This document shows, one piece after another, positions 6,062 to 15,124 of a DNA stretch of 58,576 nt. The notes beneath the pieces were generated by a model. The model saw only the letters and a program-made list of their open reading frames with translations. It had not been told where the DNA came from and did no database searches. Position 1 is the first letter of the stretch; each line of letters begins with the position of its first letter. The translations under genes were made by a program, and so were the position numbers. This stretch comes from Euryarchaeota archaeon Ods01 (GTDB lineage: Archaea; Halobacteriota; Halobacteria; Halobacteriales; Halorutilaceae), in NCBI GenBank assembly GCA_028751095.1, contig JAQZCZ010000003.1, positions 1-58,576 on the forward strand, written 5' to 3'.

Positions 6062-8842
6062 GTGGTTGCGGTGAGTCTTGATATAACCGATAAAGAAGGA
6101 GACTCCGACGGAGTATCAGTCTCCAGACGTACCCTGTTAAAGTCGATAGCTCTCGCATCCGTTGGCACCGGGGTCGCCGGACGCCGGTACTTCACGTCGA
6201 CCGACGCCCAGGACGCGATGGACTTCGAACAGGACGAGGTCTCGACGGCGTGTTGGATAGGCAAACAGGACTGTACGATGCGTGCCAAGGTCGTCAACAA
6301 CCGCGTCGTGCAGCTGCGTCCCGACCCGAACGACGAGGTTATCGACGGTATCTGCCCTAAGGGGGTGGGGCAGATAGCCGACCTGTACGACCCGTACCGC
6401 GTCAAACAGCCCCTGAAACGCGTTAACGAGAAAGGGGAACGCGGCGAGTTCGAGCCGATTTCGTGGGAGCAGGCGGCGGAGGAGATTGCCGACGACCTCG
6501 GCGAGAAGCTACAGGACGACCCGCGGCGCGTCCATTTCCAGATAGGACGCGTCAAGGGTCCTGAATGGCACATGGACGGCTGGGTCTCGGCGCTCGAAGA
6601 GGTCTACGGCAACGGCGTCAACGTACGCGGACACGGAAACGTCTGCGCGACGGCGAACAAGATGGCGCTGAGTCGGATGGGTGCGGCGTTTACCTCGCCC
6701 GAACCCGACTTCCACAACACCGAGTTCTTCCTCAACTGGGGCTGGAACGCGACTAACGCCGGAGGACCGCACCTCTGTAACGTAACCTACTCGCGCGAGA
6801 TGGCTGAGGGACACGAGGACCAGATGGAAGCCGCCGTCCTCGACCCACAACGGCGTGGTTCGGGCAAGTGGTGCGACAACTGGCTTCCGATAGAGCCGGG
6901 GACCGACCTAGCCTTCTTCCTCGCCATGAACAACGTCCTCCTCGAAGAGGGCTACGTCGATGACTGGTTCCTGAAGAACACGACGAACGCGCCGTGTCTC
7001 GTCTACACCGAAGGACCCAACGAAGGCAGGATAGCACGCGCCGAGGACGCCGAAGACCCCGTGGAGTCCGTTCTCTGGACCGAAGGAGAACTCGTCTACG
7101 ACGAGGAGACGGGAGAGATAACAACCCACGAGGAGGTTATTCCCGACGACCCCCACGACCCGACCGAGACGGCGACCGCGGCGTTACGCGTCGACGAGCG
7201 CCTCGAATGGGACGGCTACGAGGTACGCCCCGCGTTCGAACTCTACGAGGAGGGCATGGAGGAGTACACGCCCGAATGGGCGTCCGAGATAACCGACCTC
7301 CCCGCCGAGCAGATACGTCGTGTCGCCGAGAAATGGGGCGAGAAAGCCCGCATAGGCTCGACGACGACCGTCGAGGTAGACGGCGAGACGCGGCGTGTCC
7401 CGTACCGCCCCGTCTCCCTCTCGCTGTACCACGTCGGACAGCAGGAGATGGGACCCGAAGCCGCACAGGCGGCTTTCCTCACGATGATGCTCGTCGGGGC
7501 GGTTGAGGTCCCCGGGGCAAGCCGAACGGGTTACGCAAACGCTCCCTACGGCGGACCTCGGCAACACGTCCGCGAACTCGCCTTCGAGGACACGTTAACT
7601 TGGGAGCCGGACGCGCCCGACCTCGAAGGGACGTACTTCCACCCCGACGCCAACGGCTCGTACGCCAAGATAGGGCACGTTCTCAGCAACCCCGACAGGT
7701 ACAACCTGCCCCACGACCCCGACGACATGGCGTGCGTCGTATGTTACGCCAACCCCGTCGCGGGCGGTCCGAACAAACAGAGGAGTCTCGAAGGCTACTC
7801 GGAGTACGGCACCGTAATCGCCGTCGACCCGTTCGTGAGCGACACCGCAACCTTCGCCGCCGACTACGTCCTTCCGACGACGACCGTCGACAAGAACGAG
7901 AACGCCAAGGACGGTATGAGCAACACCCATTACACGTCGGCGACGCGGACTGCGCCCATACCTCAGCTATGGGACTGCCGCGACGAAGGAGAGATATTCA
8001 AGGAACTCGCCGCCGAACTCGACGCAGGCGACGAGTACGTCGGTATCATAAACGACCGGTTCGGCTTGGAAGGAGCGGACGCATTCGAGAGCGTTGACGA
8101 CCTCGATGTGGCGGAGACCATGGACAGGTCCTACGGCGAGGAGTTCCGCGAAAGCCCCGAGAGCGAGGAACGTCCGCTGTACGAGCGTTACTGGTTCCTA
8201 CTCCCCGACTCCCCGCACGCGGGCGACGAACACAAGACCGAGTACTCGCCGTACGGCTTCAAGTTCCAGTTCTACGTCGAGTCGTTCGAACTCCTCGGAC
8301 AGAACGTCCGCGAGGGATTCGAGGACGAGTTCGGCGCGGACGCAGTCGACGAGTTCCCGTACATACAGGACATCAACGGGGTCCCCGAATGGCGCGACCC
8401 TACGATGTGGAACTCGCCCGACGAGTACGAGTACACGCTGTTCGACATGAAGAAGATAGAGCATAAGCAGTCGCGGACGGCGCAGAATCCTCTCTTGAAC
8501 GAACTCGACCCCAAGAGCTACGTCCGTATGCATCCCGACGACGTTGACGACCTCGGTCTGGAGGAAGGCGACCGCGTCGAGGTCGAGAGCCACAACGCTG
8601 TCACGGGCGACACCTACCGTATCGAAGGCGACCTGATGACCCTCGAAGGCATCAAGCCCGGTACGGTCTGCATACCGTACCACCACGGGGTCAATATCGC
8701 ACATCCCAACGTCGAGGCTCTCGACGAAGGTGCGAACGTCAACAACCTGTTCGACTCAACCGAGGGTTACTGTTCGTGGTCCGCCGACCAGTCGTTCCAT
8801 ATCCGTGTCAAGGTCGAACCCGCAGGAGGTGACGCCGCGTGA
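6062..8842 (+). CDS. Molybdopterin oxidoreductase catalytic subunit (PsrA/TtrA/ArrA-like)
   Basis: A 926-residue DMSO-reductase-superfamily enzyme. SRRTLLKS (residues 21-28) is a Tat signal, so the enzyme works outside the cytoplasmic membrane. The N-terminal Fe-S motif is C64-x6-C71-x26-C98, with Gly67 where the usual second Cys stands. C195 in GHGNVCATANK is the likely Mo ligand, as in sulfur- and arsenic-reducing members. The C-terminal cofactor-binding barrel starts near YVRMHPDD. GTG 6062 or GTG 6071 may be the start. It is followed by Fe-S, NrfD, chaperone and cofactor genes in one operon. The substrate cannot be read from sequence: polysulfide, thiosulfate, tetrathionate and arsenate are all candidates. 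Confidence 0.88.
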   Translation: MVAVSLDITDKEGDSDGVSVSRRTLLKSIALASVGTGVAGRRYFTSTDAQDAMDFEQDEVSTACWIGKQDCTMRAKVVNNRVVQLRPDPNDEVIDGICPKGVGQIADLYDPYRVKQPLKRVNEKGERGEFEPISWEQAAEEIADDLGEKLQDDPRRVHFQIGRVKGPEWHMDGWVSALEEVYGNGVNVRGHGNVCATANKMALSRMGAAFTSPEPDFHNTEFFLNWGWNATNAGGPHLCNVTYSREMAEGHEDQMEAAVLDPQRRGSGKWCDNWLPIEPGTDLAFFLAMNNVLLEEGYVDDWFLKNTTNAPCLVYTEGPNEGRIARAEDAEDPVESVLWTEGELVYDEETGEITTHEEVIPDDPHDPTETATAALRVDERLEWDGYEVRPAFELYEEGMEEYTPEWASEITDLPAEQIRRVAEKWGEKARIGSTTTVEVDGETRRVPYRPVSLSLYHVGQQEMGPEAAQAAFLTMMLVGAVEVPGASRTGYANAPYGGPRQHVRELAFEDTLTWEPDAPDLEGTYFHPDANGSYAKIGHVLSNPDRYNLPHDPDDMACVVCYANPVAGGPNKQRSLEGYSEYGTVIAVDPFVSDTATFAADYVLPTTTVDKNENAKDGMSNTHYTSATRTAPIPQLWDCRDEGEIFKELAAELDAGDEYVGIINDRFGLEGADAFESVDDLDVAETMDRSYGEEFRESPESEERPLYERYWFLLPDSPHAGDEHKTEYSPYGFKFQFYVESFELLGQNVREGFEDEFGADAVDEFPYIQDINGVPEWRDPTMWNSPDEYEYTLFDMKKIEHKQSRTAQNPLLNELDPKSYVRMHPDDVDDLGLEEGDRVEVESHNAVTGDTYRIEGDLMTLEGIKPGTVCIPYHHGVNIAHPNVEALDEGANVNNLFDSTEGYCSWSADQSFHIRVKVEPAGGDAA

Positions 8843-9687
8843 GCCAGAAAGGTATGGTGATAGACCTCGAACGGTGTATGGGATGCCGTGCCTGCGTGGT
8901 GGCGTGCAAGACCGAAAACGAGACACCGCGCGGGGCTTTCTGGATGAACGTCTTCCGTTACGAGGACGGCGAGTTTCCCGACGTTGAACAGGGCTTCATG
9001 CCTAACCCGTGCCACCACTGCACAGAGCCGTCATGCGTAGACGTATGTCCCACAACGGCACGGTTCAAACGCGAGGACGACGGTATCGTCCTGACCGACT
9101 ACGACACCTGTATCGGATGCCGTTACTGTGAGGTCGGCTGTCCGTACGGAGTCAACTACTTCGCGTGGCGAGAACCCGACAAAGGGCAGTACGGATTCGA
9201 CGAGTCCGGCGAGGAAGAGGTCCACGACGGCGAAAGCCTCGCCGACATACTGAGGAGCAACGACGAGGACTACGAAGGCGCGCTTCCGTGGAGCGACCCT
9301 AACCTCGATGTCGAGATAGAGCCACGCGGAACAGAGATGGCGGGCAACCCGCCGACGGGTACGATGGGCAAATGCACGTTCTGTGTCCACAGACAGGACT
9401 CCGACGACCCTGAACTACAGGACACGACGGCGTGCGAGGAGGTCTGCCCGACGAACGTCATCCATTTCGGAGACATGGAGGACGACGAAAGCGACCCCAA
9501 CCAGCATCTACAGGAGAAACGCGGGACCAACAGGTTCCGTATGCTCGAAGGTTCGGGGAACCAGCCCAACGTCGTCTACCTCGGCGACAAGCCGAACGAT
9601 GGCGTCCGTAACATGGAAGACAGCTACAAGGACGCCGACGACGCAATCGACGCCGAAGCCGCGCGCTCGGGAGGTGACTGGCTATGA
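8839..9687 (+). CDS. Four-cluster Fe-S subunit (PsrB/DmsB type)
   Basis: A 282-residue electron-transfer subunit. Cluster motifs appear in order: CMGCRACVVAC near residue 13, CHHCTEPSCVDVC near 59, CIGCRYCEVGC near 93, and a split CTFC/CEEVC site near 178-206. Together they ligate four clusters as in PsrB and NrfC. It has no signal of its own and would be exported with the Tat-bearing catalytic subunit. It overlaps its neighbours on both sides (GTGA, ATGA). It carries electrons between the NrfD-type quinone-reactive anchor and the molybdenum subunit. Confidence 0.93.
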   Translation: MSQKGMVIDLERCMGCRACVVACKTENETPRGAFWMNVFRYEDGEFPDVEQGFMPNPCHHCTEPSCVDVCPTTARFKREDDGIVLTDYDTCIGCRYCEVGCPYGVNYFAWREPDKGQYGFDESGEEEVHDGESLADILRSNDEDYEGALPWSDPNLDVEIEPRGTEMAGNPPTGTMGKCTFCVHRQDSDDPELQDTTACEEVCPTNVIHFGDMEDDESDPNQHLQEKRGTNRFRMLEGSGNQPNVVYLGDKPNDGVRNMEDSYKDADDAIDAEAARSGGDWL

Positions 9688-11030
9688 GTACGCTTGACCT
9701 AGACACCGAAAGGCTGACGCGCCCGTTACAGACGACCTCGACGAAGTTTTACGTCGCGCTCGTCGTCACGGCGCTGGTATCGTTTGCGACGGCGTTCGCG
9801 TACCTCCTCCAGCTTAGGTACGGATTCGCCGTCACGGGTCTCCGAGACTGGGGAACGATGGCGGGCGCTCCGTGGGGGCTGTACATCGGCACGTTCGTCT
9901 GGTGGATAGGTATCGCACACGGCGGCATCGCTATATCCGCGGCGGTCCGTCTGTTCGACCTCGAAACCTACATGCCGATAGCGCGTATCGCCGAACTCAT
10001 CACGCTTATCGCGCTTCCGATGGCGGCGACCAACATACTGTTCGACCTCGGACGCCCTGACCACCTCTGGGCGATGATTACCAACTGGGGAACGACGATG
10101 CACACGTCGCCGCTGACGTGGGACATGACGACGACGTTCCTCTACCTCATCATGTCGGGTACCTACCTCGCCATCACGATACGTGACGACATACACTACT
10201 GCCGCGAGCGCGACATGCTCCCGTCGGTTCTCGACCCCGTCTACCGTGTCGTGCTTGCGGGATATGAGAAAGGCGAGACGGTCAAGACGAACCAGATGGC
10301 GTGGTGGATGGCTCTCGGGATACTCCTGCTCGTGCCTCTGATGAGCGGCGGTGTCGTCCCGTGGCTGTTCGCCACGATGGGTATGCACCCCGGATGGTTC
10401 GGCGCGGCGCAGGGTCCCTCTATGCTCGCCGAATCGCTGACCTCGGCGCTTGCGGCTGTTGTCGTGACGGCGGCTGTCTTCCGTTACGCCTACGGCTGGG
10501 ACGACATAATCGACGACAGGATTTTCAAAGGACTCAACAAGGCGCTGATAGGCTTCGTCCTCCTCACCATCTGGTTCCTGCTTCAGGACATCGTCACGGG
10601 TCTCCATCCCGTCGCGCCGACGGAGACGGGCGACCTGACGGCGTCGCTCGTCTACGGCTCGATGGCGGTTCCGTTCTGGCTCTCGGTAGGCGGCTTGGTA
10701 ATAGGACTCGCGTACTTCGTCGCTCAGGCTCTCCGACCGTCGTTGTTCAGCGTCGGCGCGTCGGCTGTCGCGGCGTTGCTCGTCACGTTAGCGATACTCC
10801 AGAAGAAGATTGTCTTCGTCGTCGAAGGACTCCTGTACCCGACACGTGAACCGATGTCGAGCCTGTTCCCTGAAGGCTCCTACTTCCCGACGCTACCCGA
10901 GTTCATCATGGCTCTCGGAACTATCGGCGTCGCCGCGCTCCTGTTCCTCGTGGCGACCAAGGTCATACCGATAGTCGAACTCGGAGAGGTAGACGAAGCC
11001 GCCGAATCCGAGGAGGTGAGCGAAGGATGA
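9684..11030 (+). CDS. NrfD/PsrC-family quinone-reactive membrane subunit
   Basis: A 448-residue multi-helix membrane protein (about nine or ten helices). Signature segments include WGLYIGTFVWWIGIAHGG and LGRPDHLW, characteristic of NrfD/PsrC. This subunit oxidises menaquinol at the outer membrane face and passes electrons to the Fe-S subunit; some relatives conserve energy. It overlaps both flanking genes by ATGA. It is a clear paralogue of the protein at 41336-42667, which has the same length and the same helix pattern. Confidence 0.93.
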   Translation: MSTLDLDTERLTRPLQTTSTKFYVALVVTALVSFATAFAYLLQLRYGFAVTGLRDWGTMAGAPWGLYIGTFVWWIGIAHGGIAISAAVRLFDLETYMPIARIAELITLIALPMAATNILFDLGRPDHLWAMITNWGTTMHTSPLTWDMTTTFLYLIMSGTYLAITIRDDIHYCRERDMLPSVLDPVYRVVLAGYEKGETVKTNQMAWWMALGILLLVPLMSGGVVPWLFATMGMHPGWFGAAQGPSMLAESLTSALAAVVVTAAVFRYAYGWDDIIDDRIFKGLNKALIGFVLLTIWFLLQDIVTGLHPVAPTETGDLTASLVYGSMAVPFWLSVGGLVIGLAYFVAQALRPSLFSVGASAVAALLVTLAILQKKIVFVVEGLLYPTREPMSSLFPEGSYFPTLPEFIMALGTIGVAALLFLVATKVIPIVELGEVDEAAESEEVSEG

Positions 11031-11221
11031 GCATAGGCGCTTTCGTGATGTTCGGCGTCGTGCTGGTGCCGCTCTACGTCGTCCTACTCGGCTGGATATT
11101 CGGGGAGCCACGGAACTACAAGCCCGTTGCGTTCGGCATAGGCGTGCTGGTAGGTCTGTTGCTGTTGATGGTGGTAGCGTCGGTCGTCCCGATAGCCTTC
11201 CGCGTCGTAATACCGACGTAG
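11027..11221 (+). CDS. Small two-helix membrane subunit of the molybdoenzyme operon
   Basis: A 64-residue protein with two predicted membrane helices (about 5-24 and 35-58) joined by a short loop ending GWIFGEPR. It starts inside the NrfD stop codon (ATGA). It aligns by eye with the 68-residue protein at 42669-42875 (shared MFG, VLVPxY, GW and GEPR), which also follows an NrfD gene. Repeated coupling to NrfD suggests a structural subunit of the anchor. I do not recognise a named family. Confidence 0.8.
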   Translation: MSIGAFVMFGVVLVPLYVVLLGWIFGEPRNYKPVAFGIGVLVGLLLLMVVASVVPIAFRVVIPT

Positions 11222-11246
11222 CCGGCGTGGAGTATTTCCGTAACGA

Positions 11247-11270
11247 GAACCTGACTTAGAACCTGACTTA
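11247..11270 (+). repeat. Tandem 12-bp repeat before the torD-like gene
   Basis: GAACCTGACTTA occurs twice without a gap (11247-11258 and 11259-11270), ending seven bases before the ATG at 11277. It lies in the only real gap (55 bp) of this operon, so it may mark an internal promoter or operator. Confidence 0.6.
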
Positions 11271-11276
11271 GCTATC

Positions 11277-11906
11277 ATGAAACACCCGAGTAACACCGAT
11301 ACCTACGACGAAGCCGAGATAGACGAAGGACTCGCCGCCGTGTACCGCGTCCTAGGAGAAACGTATCTACGACCGCCTGACGAAGAAACCGTCTCGGCTG
11401 TCGAAGAGGTAGCCGCGTCGGTGCGCGAGGACGGCGTCGGCGACGCGGAAGACAGCTTCGGTGTCGTCGAAGCCGTGGAGTCCGTACTCAATGCCGAAGC
11501 CACGCTCGACGAACTCCGTCCGGGCTTCACGCGTGTCTTCCGCGGACTTTCGCGGTCGCAGTCGCCGCCGCCGCCGTACGAGTCGTTGTACCGTGACGGT
11601 TCGGTCAACGGTCCCACGTCGGTCAAGGTAGAGCGCGCCTACGCCGAAGCCGGCTACGAACTCGCCGAGGACGAGACGTTGGTTGACCACGCAGGCTACG
11701 AACTCATCTTCCTCGCCGAGCTATGCGACCGCGGCGACAGGGGAAGACAGGCAGAGTTCATCGACGACCATCTCCTTGCTTGGCTCCCCGACTTCCACGA
11801 CGCCGCGGCAGAGAAAGACGTGCCCGCGTTCTACCGCGGCGTCTTCGACCTGACTGAGGCGGTCCTGCGTCTCCACTCCGAGGAGATAGAGGAGGGTAAC
11901 GAGTGA
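11277..11906 (+). CDS. TorD/DmsD-type molybdoenzyme maturation chaperone
   Basis: A 209-residue, all-helical acidic protein. The segment PPPYESLYRDG (about residues 97-107) and the later DHAGYELIFLAEL match the TorD family. Such chaperones bind the Tat signal of the catalytic subunit and hold it until the molybdenum cofactor is inserted. Its place directly after the structural genes supports this. It overlaps the next gene (stop 11904-11906 against GTG 11903). The 55-bp gap before it is the longest in the operon. Confidence 0.85.
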   Translation: MKHPSNTDTYDEAEIDEGLAAVYRVLGETYLRPPDEETVSAVEEVAASVREDGVGDAEDSFGVVEAVESVLNAEATLDELRPGFTRVFRGLSRSQSPPPPYESLYRDGSVNGPTSVKVERAYAEAGYELAEDETLVDHAGYELIFLAELCDRGDRGRQAEFIDDHLLAWLPDFHDAAAEKDVPAFYRGVFDLTEAVLRLHSEEIEEGNE

Positions 11907-13996
11907 CAGACGATGAAGACGTTGGCGCATTCGTCTGTTCGTGCGCCGACACCTGTAACGTCGACCTAGAGCGCGCCCGTGAACGCGTTGAGGACGTTGC
12001 CTTCGCGGCGAGTTCGGACCTCCTCTGCGGCGACGATACCGTAGAAGACGTTGCCGGACTCGTTGAGGAGCGCGACATCCAAGAACTGATAGCTACGTGT
12101 CCGGCGCAGGTCGGTCAGGAGAGGCTCGAACGCGTCGAGGAAGAGACGGATGTCAGCCTCAGTTTTGTCGACCAGCGTGAGGGTGCAGGCTGGATTCACT
12201 CCGAGGACGAGGCGACAGAGAAGACCGCAAGGCTGGTTAACGCCGCGAGGGCGCGTATAGACGGCGACAGTTCCAAGGAGAAGGTCGACGTAGGAAACGA
12301 GGTTGCGGTCGTCGGAGACGCCGAACTCGCCACCGCTCTACCCGACTCAGCCGATGTAACGTTGGTAGCCGACGGAGACGACTTCTCCGACACCGACCTC
12401 GACGGGATACGTCTCGAACGCGGACGTATCGTAGATATTTCCGGAAGTCTCGGGGGGTTCAGAGTGACCGTCGAATCCCACGTGACGGAGGACTGCGTTG
12501 ACTGTATGGACTGTGTCCATGCCGGTCCCGAAGGCAAGGTCACGTCCGAGCCGGTTGACATCTCCGTCGACGCGCCCGACGGCGACTGGACCGACGTCTG
12601 TCCGACGGACGCAATAGACCTGAGCGGAGTCCGGCGCGAACTGAGCTTCGACCAAGTCGTTTACCCCGACGGAGAAGACGGTGCAGAAGGAGGTACCGCA
12701 GGGCTTCACGTTGACGGTGACCTCAGCACCGTCTCGTCGGTCGCCGACCATCTTAGGGAGCGCGAGATACATCTCGACCTGACGATGGACGTATGTGCGT
12801 CAGGCGCTTCGGGACAGGAGGGCTGTACGGCGTGTTACGAAGCCTGTCCGCACGACGCCGTCGAAAAGCCGGCGGCGGACGAGGTCGCGTTCGACCTCGC
12901 GGCGTGTGAGAACTGCGGCGCTTGTACGAGCGAATGTCCGACGGGTGCGGTCGAACTCGTCGACAGACCGAACGAGACAGTCGCGCGCGAGGTCGAAGCG
13001 CTCGTCGACGACGAGCCGAGCGGAGGTCTGTTAGGCGGGGGCAAGGCGATACAGAAACAGGTCGTCGCGTTCGTCTGTTCGGAGAAGGCTGAAGACGCTC
13101 TCCGACGGTACGGAAGAGAGGCACGGCGCGACGACGGAGACGGATATCCGCCCCTCCTCCCCGTCTCGGTTAACTGCACCGACACGGTGGGCGAAGCGCA
13201 CGTCCTCCACGCGCTCGCTGTCGGAGCCGACGGGGTCGCTATCGTCGGATGCGGCTCCGACTGTCTCCACTCAGGACCCGAGCCTAAGACGCGTCTCGTC
13301 GAACGTCTCAACACGGCGACCACCGACCTCGGTCTTGGCGAGCGCGTCGGCTTCTTTGCTCCCGAATCGTTAGAGGAGTTCGCAGACCGTGTCGCCGGAT
13401 TCGTCGAAGGGCTGTCGCCGACTCCGGTTCCTCCGGACGGGCACGAGGCGTCGGGTAGTGTCCTGCCGTCAGGAGACGAACTCCCGATGCACGACGACCG
13501 TCTGCCTGAGTACGCCAACCGTGCGTGGCTCCTCGAAAGCGTACGTGCCGTTCTCGAAAACACCGAGCCGGAACGGCGCGAGATACGTGGACTCGAAGGA
13601 TTCGGTGTCGTCTCCGTAAACGACGACTGCGCACTGACACCGACCTGTACCAACCTCTGTCCTACGGGCGCATTACGCCGAGACGACGGGGCGCTTGAGT
13701 TCAGACACGACCGCTGTGTTAACTGCGGTCTGTGCGAAACCGGCTGTCCGGAGTCGGCGATAACGGTCGAAACCGGTCTGGATACCGACCTGCTTCCCGA
13801 GAACTCCGACGGACCGTGGACGACAGTGTACGAGGACGAGCCGTTCGAGTGCAGGCGTTGCGGCGACGTATTCACGAGCGCGTCGACAGTCGAGAAGATG
13901 AAGGAAGAGATACCCGACGCAGACGTTGAGGGCGTCGACGGACATATAGCCGAGTACTGTACCGACTGTAAGGGGGAGCTATCTTTCCAGATATGA
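11903..13996 (+). CDS. HdrA/MvhD-like polyferredoxin fusion lacking a flavin site
   Basis: A 697-residue cytoplasmic Fe-S protein. Residues 1-125 resemble the N-terminal domain of HdrA (C12, C14, C18, C42, C66). Residues 133-156 look like the remains of the HdrA Rossmann region but have lost GxGxxG. Ferredoxin motifs follow at C198-C233, C298-C315 and C335-C345. An MvhD-like [2Fe-2S] domain spans about 386-505 (C392, C425, C450, C454). Another ferredoxin pair is at C576-C615, and a C-terminal zinc ribbon has C650, C653, C686 and C689. It overlaps torD and mrp genes. It probably moves electrons to or from the molybdoenzyme pathway; direction and partner are unknown. Confidence 0.78.
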   Translation: MTDDEDVGAFVCSCADTCNVDLERARERVEDVAFAASSDLLCGDDTVEDVAGLVEERDIQELIATCPAQVGQERLERVEEETDVSLSFVDQREGAGWIHSEDEATEKTARLVNAARARIDGDSSKEKVDVGNEVAVVGDAELATALPDSADVTLVADGDDFSDTDLDGIRLERGRIVDISGSLGGFRVTVESHVTEDCVDCMDCVHAGPEGKVTSEPVDISVDAPDGDWTDVCPTDAIDLSGVRRELSFDQVVYPDGEDGAEGGTAGLHVDGDLSTVSSVADHLREREIHLDLTMDVCASGASGQEGCTACYEACPHDAVEKPAADEVAFDLAACENCGACTSECPTGAVELVDRPNETVAREVEALVDDEPSGGLLGGGKAIQKQVVAFVCSEKAEDALRRYGREARRDDGDGYPPLLPVSVNCTDTVGEAHVLHALAVGADGVAIVGCGSDCLHSGPEPKTRLVERLNTATTDLGLGERVGFFAPESLEEFADRVAGFVEGLSPTPVPPDGHEASGSVLPSGDELPMHDDRLPEYANRAWLLESVRAVLENTEPERREIRGLEGFGVVSVNDDCALTPTCTNLCPTGALRRDDGALEFRHDRCVNCGLCETGCPESAITVETGLDTDLLPENSDGPWTTVYEDEPFECRRCGDVFTSASTVEKMKEEIPDADVEGVDGHIAEYCTDCKGELSFQI

Positions 13997-15123
13997 ACGA
14001 CACAGAGCTACGACAGAAGTTGAAAGACGTGACAGACCCGGTCCTTGGGGACGACATCGTGTCCCTTGGACTCGTCGAAGAGGCTACCGTTGAGGACGGC
14101 GTGGCGCACGTAACCGTCGAGTTCAGGACGCCGTACGCGCCCGACGAAATGGAGATGGGTGATGCGATACGCGACGCGGTCGCTGAACTGGGACTCGGTA
14201 CCGAACTCTCGGTGAAGCCACCGCGGCGGGATTCTGCAAGCTTGGTGCCCGAAGTAGAGAATCTAGTAGCGGTCGCCTCGGGGAAAGGAGGTGTCGGTAA
14301 GACGACCGTGTCGGTCAACCTCGCGGCGGCACTTGCTGACAGAGGGGCACGGGTCGGTCTACTAGACGGCGACGTATATGGACCGAACGTGCCTCGTATG
14401 GTGGGTGTTGAAGCCGAGCCATCGATAACCGCCGACGATACGCTCGTCCCGCCCGAGGCATACGGTATGAAGCTGATGAGCATGGCGTTCCTCATCGGTG
14501 AAGTCGATGACCCCGCGATGCTACGCGGTCCGATGATAGACAAGATACTCGTCCGTCTCTTAGAGGAAGTTGAGTGGGGAAGACTTGACTACCTCATCGT
14601 TGATATGCCTCCAGGGACGGGCGACGCACAGCTGACACTTCTCCAAAACGTCGAGGTGACCGGTTCCGTAATGGTTACAACACCTGAGGACGTGGCGGTT
14701 GACGACGTGCGCAAAGGTGTCCGGATGTTCGAAAGCTACTCGACACCCGTCCTCGGGGTTGTAGAGAACATGACAGCGTTCGAGTGTCCTGACTGCGGAG
14801 GCAGACACGACCTTTTCGGCTCCGACGGCGGAGAGGTCGTAGCCAAGGAGTACGAACTCACACATCTCGGAAAGATACCGATGGTTCCGGAAATCAGGTC
14901 TAGGAACGACAAGGGTGCCCCTCCGGCTCTCGACGACGGTCCTGCATCCGAGGCGTTTGAGGAACTTGCGGACGCCGTCTCAAACTCCGTCGGGGTCATC
15001 AACCGTTGTGAGGTAGCGGATATCGAACCCGATGAGATAGACCGGAGGGATTCGCCCGATGTAAATGACGAAGAAGACGGCGTAGGCGGACTGGAGATAT
15101 CTGAAAACGCGGACAAGGACTGA
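13993..15123 (+). CDS. Mrp/NBP35 Fe-S cluster carrier ATPase
   Basis: A 376-residue protein. Residues 1-75 form a MIP18/DUF59 domain, followed by a deviant P-loop SGKGGVGKTT (about 96-105) and a C-terminal CPDC motif that would bind a bridging Fe-S cluster. The family assembles or delivers [4Fe-4S] clusters. It overlaps the polyferredoxin gene (ATGA) and is one base from mobA, so it probably loads clusters into this operon's products. A paralogue follows the second Fe-S/NrfD set at 42890-43936. Confidence 0.9.
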   Translation: MNDTELRQKLKDVTDPVLGDDIVSLGLVEEATVEDGVAHVTVEFRTPYAPDEMEMGDAIRDAVAELGLGTELSVKPPRRDSASLVPEVENLVAVASGKGGVGKTTVSVNLAAALADRGARVGLLDGDVYGPNVPRMVGVEAEPSITADDTLVPPEAYGMKLMSMAFLIGEVDDPAMLRGPMIDKILVRLLEEVEWGRLDYLIVDMPPGTGDAQLTLLQNVEVTGSVMVTTPEDVAVDDVRKGVRMFESYSTPVLGVVENMTAFECPDCGGRHDLFGSDGGEVVAKEYELTHLGKIPMVPEIRSRNDKGAPPALDDGPASEAFEELADAVSNSVGVINRCEVADIEPDEIDRRDSPDVNDEEDGVGGLEISENADKD

Positions 15124-15124
15124 G

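Noticed and set aside
9726-10607. 293-codon minus-strand frame opposite the NrfD gene
   Set aside because: The plus strand gives a clear membrane protein with family motifs; the antisense frame is charged and featureless.
12835-13875. 346-codon minus-strand frame opposite the polyferredoxin gene
   Set aside because: Ser/Arg/Pro-rich composition without domains; the plus-strand product has several Cys cluster motifs.
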